From contig JAJTUP010000002.1 of the NCBI GenBank assembly GCA_021399435.1, forward strand, positions 1,240,001-1,304,000: a stretch of DNA of 64,000 nt, written 5' to 3'. Below, in pieces: positions 10,036-21,624 of the stretch. Source of the DNA: Diaporthe sp. PMI_573 (taxonomy: Eukaryota > Ascomycota > Sordariomycetes > Diaporthales > Diaporthaceae). Made by a program: the position numbers and the translations under genes. Under the pieces are notes generated by a model that saw only the letters and a program-made list of their open reading frames with translations, was not told the origin of the DNA and did no database searches. Numbering within the stretch: position 1 is the stretch's first letter; every line of letters starts with the position of its first letter.

Positions 10036-12522
10036 TTAATGTTCGTAACCCGCACCTCGTTGCCATGGACTAGGAAACAGTTAGCTTTGTCTGCGACAGC
10101 ATCGACGAGTGATAAATTCTTACCTAGCGTTGTTCTGGCTCCGATATGCGCCATTGTTTTGGCCTTGGTGGGCTGATAGGTTGGATGATGATCCACCAAA
10201 GGAGCCTGGGCCCATCGAAGAGCCGCTCGGTTGTTGACGCAGGTATTGCCCTCCGTTGTTGTAACCGCTGTAGTCGGGTTGGGAGTTGGGAGTTCCTCTC
10301 CGGCCGTCCGCTGGGAATAGCGGCACGGAGGGGTCCACCGGTGACCGGGGTGGTTCGCGGTAATTAGACTGCGCCAATGGCGAGTTTGCCTGTTGAGGCG
10401 CCTGCATGTTCGATGGGTCTGTACGTCGCTTCATCGAGTCGGACGATATCGACTCGTTGTCCTCGTCCATATCGAATCCGGCCTTATATCCTGCCTTGTC
10501 ACCTCGGGCAGTCGCTGCCAGTGCGTCCAACTCAGTCGTCGTGTTCAGCTGCGTCTGAGACTTCATGAATGAGGCTCGGTCGTCGGCCATGAACTGGTAT
10601 CTCGCATCGGGGTTCTTGCGGATCAGGACGATGACGGTGGTTACGATCAACATGAGAAGCAGGACAAGGGCGAAGACGGCGTTCGCAATCCAGAGAATGA
10701 CGCCAACAACACCGGTAACAATGGCCGGCTGGTTGAAGACATCAGTAAAGACCAGCAAGAAGATGGAGTTGAGGAAGTTGATGACGCAAATCGAGATGTT
10801 GAAGGAGTTCGTGCTCTTGTCCATCCACGGTCGAAGGACACTGGCGCCAATGAGTGCTCCAGCCTCCAGTATGATGAAGGCGACGGCCTGGGCTGTACCG
10901 CTGTTTTGTGCGAAAGCAATGAACATGCCCTTGAGCAGTAGGTATATCAGACTGGGCACGATGAAGTAGTAGGCTGAAGCGCGGAACTGAACGTAGAGGA
11001 AACCCCACTTGTTCAGAGCCTGGGGATCCGAGAACAGGATATACGCCGGGTTCCTGTGCATAACAACGGAGCGTCGCGCAATCCTGATAACCTTGGATGA
11101 TGCCCAGCCCAGGGTGATCACCATTCCGAAGAAGAAGAAGACAGCGAGGACAACTTCAGCGACAGAGTCCTTCTGGGTAAACTCCCACAGACACAGGATC
11201 GTCATCTGAGGGAATCCGATCAAGGTGAGGCGGAAGAGAATACCCTTGAGGACGGTAAACCAGCCATTCCGGAAGTCCTGGAACGTATCAGTCTTCATCC
11301 ACTTGTGCTTGACAGCGAATTCACACCAGCCCTTCCAGGCGGCGACTCCCAAGATGGTGATCACAACGAAGAAACAGAAGAAGGTCAGTCCGGTCATGAA
11401 GAGGTTAGTCGACTCGATTCCAGCTCTGTAGGCGACACGCTGGATGCCGAACACGACAAAGCTGCCGCTCGAGTTCATGACGTTGCCCCTCTTCATGAGG
11501 TTTGAAGCACCATCGGCAACGGCCCGTGGCATCTGGGCAACCGCGCGAGGCATCATGGAAACCCCGCGTCTGAACAAGTTCATTGTCATCTCGGCCCCCA
11601 TGTCCAGTGCTCGTTTCTTCTTTTCGACTTGAACGGATACTGTGCCCAGAGAGTCGAAAAGTGTTGATGGTTCTCCTCCTGTAGCACGCTGGTACCAAGT
11701 GAAGATGGTCTGCATGAAGGTGACGCGGATGACGCCCATGCTCCATTGGAAATCCTGGGTCCACGATTGCACAATTGGAGGAAGAGGGACAGAGGTCATG
11801 CCGATCATGGCCTGGCCCTGGAAGTAGCTGAAAAGCGACAGAGCGTTTGCGGCAACGTGGGAAGCAGCATTCGAGTGTCCCAGGCCAGAAATGACGGCGG
11901 AGGAGGCCAGCGCTAGGCCAGCCACAATAGCAGTAGCCCACTTCACACCGACCAGATCGACAGTCTTTCCGTTTGAGATGTCAGCCTCAACACAAGCGAC
12001 ACTTGTGTTGGCCTGGTCGCCGGACGTCATGTTGATGAACACCTTTACTTTGGCGTCCAGGTCGGGGAAAGTGTAGGCGATTCCAGGGATCTGCTTGGCG
12101 GCCTCGTCACCGACATCCAAGTTGAAGGTGAGTGGAATCTTTCCAGCGGTCCTTTGAGCGAGGTTAGTATTCCCTAATGGTAAATGCGGCTTCACTAAGA
12201 TTCTGGGCACATACATAGGGCACAGTCCAGCAAGACCAATGTCACATGGGTTCACTTGTCGTCGAATAATTTGGTAGCCGTAGGCTGTAATTGATACGTC
12301 GAATAGAACATTTCCCTGGATAGATGAGACAGCCACAATATCGATCATGGCAGTCCCGTTGGCCGGTGTGTAGGCGACGTTGAAGAGACTGGCTGTGAAT
12401 CCTGAGTTGTCCTGGCAGGTGTTCAAAGAGTTGGACTGCAGCAGTTGCTCTGCCGCCGCCGGCCGCAAGACGGCGGCGGCGGAGGCGAGAAGGAGTAAAG
12501 GTGTTTTTGGAGAGAACCACAT
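10036..12522 (-). CDS. Flc-type flavin carrier / TRP-like membrane protein (three exons)
   Basis: Exons 12522-12215, 12151-10124 and 10069-10036 give 789 residues. The start is the ATG at 12522; the longer frame begins with TTG. Both introns (63 nt and 54 nt) have fungal donors (GTATGT, GTAAGA) and branch points (TACTAAC, GCTAAC). The product has a signal peptide (about 1-25), a lumenal ML-like domain (about 26-185, paired cysteines including NPCDIG and GLCPM), then nine or ten membrane segments of the TRP-like domain (about 190-640). A Ser/Pro/Gln/Gly-rich cytoplasmic tail closes with SPWQRGAGYEH. In yeast, Flc proteins act in FAD import to the ER, calcium handling and wall integrity. Domain order and length fit the family; which paralogue it is cannot be decided. 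Confidence 0.92.
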
Positions 12523-15500
12523 TTTGACGAGATTCAAAGCAACACGGCGTAGCGAGGTGGTGGAAGCCCAGAGGGCGTGAAGAAGCGGAGCCCTGGAGCG
12601 GGCGCTGTCGGCGTTGGATTTGTGCCTCGTGTGGTCGAACCGTGTTCCAGCGGTCGAGTAAAGCGGGAAGCGAGTGTTTGTATGGGTTCAAGTCGACATC
12701 AAAGAAGGAGTGTTTCGAGGGCCGAGGCCGTGACGGTTGGAGTAGTCGGTCGGTCGTTCGGTCGCTCGACGGGTCTGGGAAGGTCGAGGTTGGGGGTTTC
12801 AAGAAGGCGGTTGTCGAAGAGAATGTGCCTCGTTTAATTTGCGAATCACGAGGAGGCGCAGCGGGGGCCACTCTCTCTTGGTTGGTGATTCCTTTGGGTC
12901 GTGCGGGCGTCGCAGCGTGGCAGGCAGGGAAATATGCCTTGTGACAGAGGGTGAGACCGGTTCAACGGGGGAGCAGCGCCTCGATCCAAATGATTGTGGG
13001 TTGTGTTGATGATGTGGTGGATTATACCAAGGAGTAAAGTAAGTAGACTAATGTTGAGGAAAAGTCGCGGCGGGTAGAATGGTAATGGGAAATGGGAAAT
13101 GGCCGGTAGGAAATGGCCGCTGGGCGTGTGTGTCTCGCCCGGGTCGTGGTGTTTGTCGACGGACGGGCTGGGTGTTAGGATCAAGACCAGATCAGATCGT
13201 CGAAAGGTGAAGATGGGGGAGAGGAGAAAGCGAGACGGGGTCGGAGGCAGGGCAGGTTAGATTCGCGGTGGAGCACAGTAGGGAAGAAGGAAGGGGGACG
13301 GACCCATTTGGAAGTCGCAATCAAAAGGGGCCCAGGGCCCGGGGGTTCCAACTGTTATTGGTCGAAGGCCAACGCTGCTAGCAGCCACCGGTACTCCATG
13401 GTAGAAAGGGGCCTCAGCTTGGCGGGAGGCTACTTCCAGGCCACGCGGTTTTTACAGGCGGTGTCAGGTACCAGCCCCACCAGCCAAGCCTCGTCCTTAC
13501 TGTATATACCTTGGTGTGCGTCCGGCTGATGCAGGTACCAGATTAAGGTTGCGTTTCTGCCGTCGACCAGCTGGATCAACACGCACCAAGAAAGAGGAAA
13601 TGCCTGACTGTGGCTGGCCGTCTTTGTTGTCACGAGCAAGTCACCAAGTATAGTCATTCAACGCCCATTCTTCTGTGCGTAGGGTCTATTGGAGAAAGAC
13701 GAAGCCAGTTCAAGTTCAGTTCAGGTGCACGACACGGACGCGCCGTCGAAAATGACGTCCAATTCTTTCCATTTCTGCTCGCATGAATTGGGCCAAGCCA
13801 GGGCCTCCCATACAATACAGCACGGCAGACACAACGGGGCCAACATTTACCTGCCCAAGTAGATTGACCGGCCCGCTGGCTTGTGTGTGTTTCTAGGTAC
13901 CGGGCGCTCTGACTGACGGCGCTGGCTGATTGTCTCCCTCCCCTCTCCTCCCCCAACGGTCCCTCGTATGATGACCGTATTCAAGGGGAGCCCGAATACG
14001 GAAAACAAGCTGCTTGCTGTGCGCCGCGTCGACACAATGAACAAGCCACAAGGCTCTTGACCACCCGGATTGAGTTGGGCCGTCCGCACCTGTAATCACG
14101 CAAACCAATTCCAAGCATTGGTTCGTCCCTCAAGTAATGACATTACATTAACTCTACGCCGTCATCGTCTGGTGTCTAACGTGCGGGCTACGGCCCAGCC
14201 CAAACGGTCTTAACCGCAGAGACCAGACGGGAGGATAATAATAACTCCAGCCAGGCATACCCGACCTGCCCTCCCAGAATCTGACAACCCGACCGTACTG
14301 TGTGATCAGGGCGGCTCCCTCGTCGACGGCGCCACGCTCGCGCCAATGAGATGCCCAGCACCGTTGCGAACGCATGCTACGTCGACGTCCACGTCTCGGC
14401 TCTTCGCTGCGCTCCCTGGTGTCGCAGAAAAGCCAGACCCGCGTGTTCCTTGGCCTGACGCACTCCGTGTCTTGGATTTCATTGCGGCCAGCCTGCACAG
14501 CCACGCTCGGCCCAGCCGCCAATCCGCTGCCGTGCTGTGATTCCCATTTTGCCATTCTGCCAATCCCTTGGGAAAGGCTGGCTTCGGGCAAGCTCATGAC
14601 TCTCATCATAGGAGTACGCGCGAGCGAATAACAAATCTACATGACTGAGGCGGAGGCAATCGACCCTCCTTTGCGCTTAAGCCTGGGGGATCTTCATCCG
14701 ACACAAGCTCGGGCTCCATCAATCTCGAATCCTAACTCTCAAAGTTTGAGCACGCTAGATCTCCGTGCTCAGATCTTTGACACAAGCAGGACAGGGAGGG
14801 TGCAGGTTGCACCCTCACTTGCCGACCCTGCCACGCCTGCATGCCAGCATGCATGCCTCACCTACCCACCCTACCTGCTACCTGTCGTCATTGTTCTACG
14901 GGTTCCGGATCCAGATCAGCAAGCTGTTTCGAGGCTGGCAGATCCTCGTGATGTGTGAATTAATTGGGTGTGTTGCGTTCGGTCGACATGACCAACGACC
15001 GTCGGGCTCACAGCTCACGAGTACGCTCACGATCACAAGGGCCGCTGGCGTGATGGTGTGCGTCCTGGCTCATGTGGACCTGGGCGATAATTTTCCGACT
15101 CGTGGGCCACCACTCTGCGACGCCACCCAGTCTCAGGAAACCCAGCCCGGTGCGGGTGCAACACTTGCAAGACGGCACCCGCTGCTTTCCCAATTGGAAA
15201 CCTGGATCCAAAATTCTGAACGGCAGTGCGTCTTCACGAAACAGAATGATTCTCGCTGCACGTCAAAGTTTCGTGGCTGTTGAGGCTCATCTCCTGTTTA
15301 TCAATTTCTCTTTCTTGTGAAATCCGGGGCTCTCTCCTTGAAGATCCAATCTCTGGATTTATTTTGAGACCTGAACCCACTGCCCGTTGGCACCCGGTGG
15401 AGCCCAACACCAAACACCATCGCTTCGACCCACAGCTAAACTTCACATGCCCTACTGTGTGCATTCTCTCCCCTGGCGCATCTAAAACCCTGGGCCCTGA

Positions 15501-16180
15501 GATTCAGTGATACCCCAGAACTAATCAATGCATCCAGACACAGCCCTCCGGCTCTCTCTTCACAGGCACACTTGTGTCACAGATTGCGTCTATACGTATA
15601 CGCAGCAGTTCCTATGGGTTTTCGGGGAATTTGTGGGCATCCCTTTCATTAATTTGACGCGCCGATCGATCGCCCTGCTACGGGCCACTGCACTGCCAGA
15701 CTGCCAGATTGCACGATCTCTTGGGCAATCGCTCTCACCCGGCGTCAACCCCGGACGCCCATGTGCGCCTGGCGTCTTCGGCTCTCCTTCTCCGTCCGAC
15801 GCCAAACGCATCAACTCGCACAGAGGCCCCTGCTGGGGCTCTTGGCCTGCGGCACGCTCCCGTCACACATCCTCTCCGTTCCGTGGCCCCGGGGGGCCTC
15901 CACCCCACTCGCGTGCGCCGCCGGCCGATCTGGAATCGACAGCTTCGCGAGAATGGCAGCTGACACAGCACCACTGGCGGTAGGCGAAAAGCTTGGCTGT
16001 AGGATTCCGGCCCCTTTGCTCTCCACCTGGCAGATCCTGTTGCCCACAAAGCTGTCTCTGCTCCTTTGGGGTGTTTCTCTGAGGCGTTCTCAGAGACAAG
16101 CCAGCACGAGCTTTGCTCCGCTTCGCCGCCACAGCATCTGTGTACATTTGTGGTCCACTTGGGAAGTGCACACCGCCCAG
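12523..16180. other. Long intergenic region upstream of the Flc gene
   Basis: About 3.7 kb with no supported gene. Open frames of up to about 170 codons occur on both strands but lack motifs and overlap each other. A local direct repetition of GCATGC/CATGCATG lies near 14838-14858. The first few hundred bases probably hold the Flc promoter and leader. Confidence 0.5.
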
Positions 16181-16438
16181 CCTCCTGCGGAATAAGCTCC
16201 TGTGGAATAACCTCCACTAGAAACATTTCCAACAGCAGGAGGGAATCCCACGAAATGTTATCCTATAGGACGTTATTCTACAGAAGGGTTTTCCATAGGA
16301 GGGTAACTGACAGGTTAGTCTCCCACAGCAGGTTATCCCATAGGAGGTTATCGCATAGGAGGTTATCTCATGGGAGGGTCCCCCTCCTATGGAATGGTCC
16401 ATGGTAAAAACCTGCTGTGGTTTAACCTCCTATAGGAT
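16181..16438. repeat. 15-bp minisatellite-like repeat with internal inversions, locus 2
   Basis: Three units run in reverse orientation at 16181-16225 (for example CCTCCTGCGGAATAA). Nine consecutive 15-bp units run forward at 16245-16379 (for example ATCCCATAGGAGGTT at 16335 and ATCGCATAGGAGGTT at 16350). Reverse units follow at about 16383-16397, 16409-16423 and 16424-16438 (AACCTCCTATAGGAT). The 15-bp register is exact through the forward block. The array lies downstream of the DUF3433 gene's stop codon and is not part of any recognised gene. Confidence 0.85.
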
Positions 16439-16655
16439 AAGGATAAGTGTCCTTGTGCAAGTGCAAACTGAGGGCTTTCGACGGCGTCCTGTACAAGCGC
16501 TCGTCATTCTAATCTGAAGGTCAAGTCCTTTGGACGGTCCAGGAAGTCGGAAAGGATCATTGCTGATATACCGATGCATTCTCATCCAAAGGTATTGAGT
16601 ATTTGGTAGGATGTCACAATTAACTCATGCTCCTGCCCACATATTGGTAAGCGTA
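16439..16655. other. Probable 3' region of the DUF3433 gene
   Basis: Short stretch between the repeat array and the stop codon at 16656. No coding feature is seen. Confidence 0.4.
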
Positions 16656-19378
16656 TTACAGCCACTCGCTGAAGCTCTCAATCCACGGCTTGTTACTCCG
16701 GCTGTAGTCCAGCCCGTGACGGTACGAAGTCTTGAGCTCTTCCTGATCAATCCCACAGTGGTCCTTGCCGTCCCGCCCCTCAAACCAACCCAGCCCATAA
16801 GTCTGGCCCACGCCCTCGAAGAAGTCGACGATCTCCCGGTTGCCCAGCTTTTCCGTCCCCACAAAATTCCACAGCATCTTGCTCTGGTGGATGAAAGCCA
16901 GGACGCTGGCGATGGTGTTGGGCTGGCGCGGGAGGAACGGCTTCCGCCGCCGCACGAAGACCACCGTGGCCACGGTCCCCATGTATAGCAGTATGAACGT
17001 GGCCAGGCTGAGGGAGATCCAGAACGAACCTGCCGTCTCCTGGCCCGCCCTGATGTCGCCGCCATTATCACTGCCCCCTGCGTGGTCCTTGAGCATCCGC
17101 GCGAAATCCTTGCCCTCTACCGCCGCGAGGCTCGCCACCAGCACGGTCAGAACCTCGGTCATGACGCTGCCGAACCCCACGGCGAAGACGAGCCAGTGCC
17201 CGTTTGCCAACGCCCGGGCCGCTACCCATGCGAACGGCATGGCGGTATAGTCCAGGGTCAGCGTCTTGGGCGCGGCGTGCCGCTTGTACAGGATGTAGAA
17301 GGGCTCCATCATCCTCACGTTTGTGTCGAGCGCGCCCCACGCGAGCTTGATGCAGACGGCTAGCGCGGTGGCCACCCACGGCGCCTTGTCGGTTAGGTAG
17401 CCCGCGGGCGTGAACAGGAAGATGGGAAGCAGGGCGGTGAATAAGAGGATGCCTGTGATGAAAGGGACGCAACCCGCAGCTCGTAGGATGAGCGGGTGTG
17501 GGTTGAGCGAGAGGTGGAAGCTGTGCTCAAGGTTACCTCTCCTCAGGTCGCTGGCGCCTGAGGCGCTGGCATTGGTGGTCGAGTTGCCGTCTTCCCCGGC
17601 TGGTAAGGGTGCGAGAGACGAGTTTCGAAGCACATATCGCTTATCAGCCAATCTTTTGTGGATGTCTTTGTGCGTTGTCACATCCATGTCTCTGAAGTCC
17701 CTACTCTCTGTTAGCGATTTTGCTACCAGCCTCAAGCGATGGTCACTGTTCATAATCTTGTGAAGCTGAGTAGGGCATCAGAACACGCATAATCTCTTAC
17801 TTACATGAGTATGTGAGAGACATTCGCCATCGCTGCTAGGCCAGCTATTCCCCTAACGTCGGCAAGGAGGCCAGAGCGACGTGATCCAAGCTGGTAGAAG
17901 AGCACAGCACCCATCACTGCGATGAGGAAGAAAACCACCTCCAATACCCTCGACCACGTCGGATCCACCAGGATTCTCTTGATACCATCAGGGTTCTGGG
18001 TTCTCTCTTCGCGGTCTGGAGTGAGAATGATGCATGCTGAGATCAGGGTGGGCACGGCCGACACGGCGAGCAGAGAAGCCATCGAGGAGACCATTACTGC
18101 GTAGTGGCGCAGTCGATATGCATATATGGGCCTAAGGAAGCTGATGTTGGTGATGTAGTCCACGTTCAGCGTCTCTGCAGCCGTCGCGCCGTCTTTCTTC
18201 GACAGCTGATAGTAAGCTTCCAGCCTCCTTACCTCCAAGTCGGTCACCTGCCACAGTACACCATACAGGACTGCCAGTATTGTCGGAAGGAACTTGACCA
18301 CAAAATACGTGCCGGGTTTGATCTCCTGTGGCGTGTTGAATGTCACCAAAGGTGTCTTGGTCGATGACTGGTAAAGTGATTCCGTCAGGCCGCCAAGGGT
18401 CACCGAGAGCAGGATCAACATGAACAGATACGGCCAACGCATTGAGACCGGTTTCCAGTTGGGATGCGGATAGAATGTCTCTGTCCGCTTGGCCTTGCGC
18501 TGGAACTCTCTACTCGTCCTGGTGTCTTTCAGGTTGGCTAGCTCCTCGGACTGGATCGCATGCCCAGCCATTACATCCGAGCTGTCGTATGCGTCGTGGT
18601 CGTCAGAATCCGGATCCTCAATGATAACCTGGACAGCTTGCCCCGCTCGGTCCGCTGCACTCTGTCCAAGTGCCTTCCGAGTAGCAGTACGACTCAGTAA
18701 CTTCTTTCGTCGGGAGAAAGACAATACTGGCGAAAGCCCATGATTGTCAATTTGTCCAGAAAGCAACAATTCTGTCTCTCGGATCGTCGTTGGCGGCTTC
18801 GGCCCCACGCCAAGGCCATTCGATAGTTTCCCTGCCTCCTCTTGTCTCCGCCATTTTGACATTTCGAGATCGGTGTATGTTGGCGTTGATACTGACGGCA
18901 CCGCTCCATCTATAACCGCCGCCGCAGGAATCAAAGCGATATCCATGCTCTCCCTCTCTTCCGCGGTATCCCAGGCCATCGCGTTGTCGCAAGCGGCGTA
19001 CTGCCTGGAAACCACGCTCTGCGTGTTTGTCGATCGCTCTAGAGAAGGCGGTGTAGGTCCTCCAATCTGTTGGTATACATTTCCTCCAAGGCTTGGGGAC
19101 CAAGCTTTGTATCGCGGTCTCGATGTACGTGGATCGGTTCCGGACTGCTGCGTTGATAACGAGACCAGGGATTCCCGTCCCCCAAGTGAGGGCGGCGAGG
19201 ACAGACTGGGGCTCGTTGGAGGACTGGCTCCATCGTGATTGTAGCCTCCAAATTCCAACCCGGCGATGTCACTGAAGCCCTCTATACGGGAGCTGAATCT
19301 TAGTTCTGGGGAATCGCAGTCATCGTCCTGCGGGTTCCTAGGCCGAGGCCGAGGTGAACGGTTCCCGGGCTGAGCCAT
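16656..19378 (-). CDS. DUF3433 multi-pass membrane protein (two exons)
   Basis: Exons 19378-17805 and 17700-16656 are joined across a 104-nt intron (donor GTAAGT, branch CGCTAAC, acceptor GAGTAG), giving 872 residues. The join yields SHILMDFRDMDV, restoring a continuous block. The start is the ATG at 19378; the longer frame begins with GTG. About 300 N-terminal residues are polar and disordered (Pro/Ser/Arg-rich). They are followed by a PHPNWKP motif and two similar halves, each with a cluster of four membrane segments and a cytoplasmic signature: RRLEAYYQLSKKDGA with LNVDYI in the first, RMMEPFYILYKRHAA with LTLDYT in the second. This duplicated layout is the pattern of the fungal DUF3433 family, whose biochemical role is unknown. 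Confidence 0.85.
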
Positions 19379-21624
19379 GATATCAATGGCAGACACTCAA
19401 AGAGTGCTTCTATGTGATTTCAATGGCGCGAAGCGAGTGGGGTAGGTTGAGCCGAATGGGGTGCGTTTTGGTCTCATCTTTTGGTGCTTGATCGAAAGGA
19501 AATGAAGATGGAAGAGAGTGACATTAGAAGCAGAGAAGTGGCCACTGGTTCAATGACCAGAGAACGCAGGCGACCTCAGAATAAACTGAAATATGAGAGA
19601 AATATTTCCAACAAAGAGAAGAATACTGGAGGAGAGATAAGACCGGGGGTTGAGACCGCACTGACAGGCTCCGATGCGGCTGAACCCCGTCACCGACCCG
19701 GGCCCACGCTAGACTGGCTGACTGGCTGGGTATGTGTCACTCAAAGGATGCGCCGGTCGAATTGGTCCCAGCTGCTGGGCGCCACGTTGCCAACAGGGTC
19801 ATGACCAGATTGCCGACAAGCAACCTAGGCCCCTAGCGAACGCGAAGAAAGTAATGAAAGAGCAATGGAGAGGGCGAAGCACATGTTCGAATGTTGCGTT
19901 ACAAAGACAGCTTGACGAGCCAGAGCTGAATGCGGCAGCCACCGACAAAAGCAAACACGTTCGTCTTTCCAATTGAGCACAGCGGAGCGGCGTGCCGCAG
20001 CGGCATGGGCGTTCCAACGTTATCGATCCAAAGTGTGCGTACTTTGCCCAGTATACACAAGCCGCGTCACACTAGCAGAGGCTCTCCTGCTGGTGCTAGC
20101 CAAATAAGCGCGCCTCTTTGGTGGGTTCGGTTAGGTTCGCAATGGAAATGCGCCCGAATTGGCGTTGGCCATATCTGCTTCTGGCGGTGGTACGGCACAT
20201 GTGCAGCCTAAGTGCATCTGTGTGACTGATCGTCACTCGCCCGAACGCGGCCGTTTCATGGCCCGGACTTTGTGGCCTTTCCATCGCTTCTCGCGAGAAG
20301 CGATGGGATTTGGCGAGGATTCCAGGTGATACCACATGGCGTTTACAAGCATCTCAGCTGCTCATCAAGACAAAGGATGCCTTGCGAATCGTAAACATTG
20401 CCCGTGAGAAGATCGAAGAGACACATCCTCGCTGATCGTAGATGAAAGCGAGGTCGACCTGAGGCGTGTTCCGTGGCGGGTGTCAGCGGGCGCTTATTAG
20501 TGGCACAACACTCGGAGTGCGATGCGGAAATAGTGCAGATTCGCCCACCACCAGCTGTCAGCAGCCAACGGCGAAAACCCAGGCGGACCGCACCTGCGGA
20601 AGTTCAGGGCGCTCACTGCCTAAAAGTCTGGACCGTGGAATCTGGACTCATTTCGACAGGCCTATGCAACCGAAAATTAAGACTACCCATCGGTGGGCAA
20701 AGAACAAAGAGAAGTGTTCTGCGTAGCTCGTCTCCCCATCCTGTCACACTTGACAGCTCAAGAGAAGCCGTCTCACTGCGGAGAATTGATAGCTTCAGTC
20801 CTGCTTCTAATCCATTCGCGCTGAGCCTCTTCAAAGTGATCCCGATCTCGTGGGCCGCTGCATACGCTGTTTCAGACACCAGTGTTCAACTTTGAGCCGA
20901 AACTCATCAACACTTGTATCTCTGCGTCGAAGCTTGGTACCTCAGTTCGTATCGGACATGCAGACGGATGTATGACGCGGTCCACGGGTGTTGATGTTGT
21001 GATACCGTGTGCAGAACCTACCGTGTCATCAGGTCATCCAGTTGATGAAATCCCCCATTTTGTTTCCCTGACACTGCCGTGAATTGTCCTGTCGTACCTG
21101 CTAGACGATGAGGCGATTTCAATTTATCTTGCTTGATGCTCTGCATACTTGTCTCAACCTGCCCCTGCAATACAGTGGGTATGCCATTGATTCCAAGCAA
21201 ACTCTTGTATTACTTTCGGTACTTGAAAGTAAACGACTACTGGCAGAGGGCGTCCGTATATCTTGTGTATGGTATTGCGATTCATGACGGAGTAACCAAC
21301 CCAAGATAATGGAGGCCCGAGATTTGTGCACACGCTATGTCTACCTGGGAGGGTCCTTGCAAACAAGACCGTGGAGCACTGGTGCGGGTCAATTCACTAG
21401 TAGGTCGTGTTGGCCAGTGAAGCTCTTGGGACTTTACTTTACTACGGTGGTGGGACCTCGAGGTGCTTTCTTTGATCCGAATCTCCTTCAATGGAAGCCT
21501 TACGTCTGTCTGCCTTTTCATCTCCCACACGCAACTCGAAAGTCGACTTCGTAAACTCTGACAGCCACCTCACGGCCCTTTCAAACCTTCCTTTGATTAT
21601 CCTTGACGTTCTATCCTGGTAATC
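19379..21624. other. Intergenic region between two divergent genes
   Basis: About 2.2 kb containing the upstream regions of the DUF3433 gene (-) and the GTPase-like gene (+). No motif-bearing frame is present. A short inverted pair (CGCTTCTCGCGAGAAGCG) sits near 20285-20302 as a perfect 18-bp palindrome. Confidence 0.5.
20285..20302. repeat. 18-bp perfect palindrome
   Basis: CGCTTCTCGCGAGAAGCG reads the same on both strands, with a central TCGCGA. It lies in the intergenic region between the DUF3433 and GTPase-like genes. Such a site could be bound by a dimeric protein, but nothing in the sequence shows this. Confidence 0.6.

Noticed and set aside
14641..14958. ATG frame of 105 codons upstream of the Flc gene
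   Set aside because: Low-information sequence without a domain or signal peptide, in a region with many random overlapping frames.
16066..16407. Open frame giving repeated SHRRL-like pentapeptides over the 15-bp array
   Set aside because: A 15-bp unit without a stop stays open in that frame automatically, so the pentapeptide repeat is not evidence of coding.
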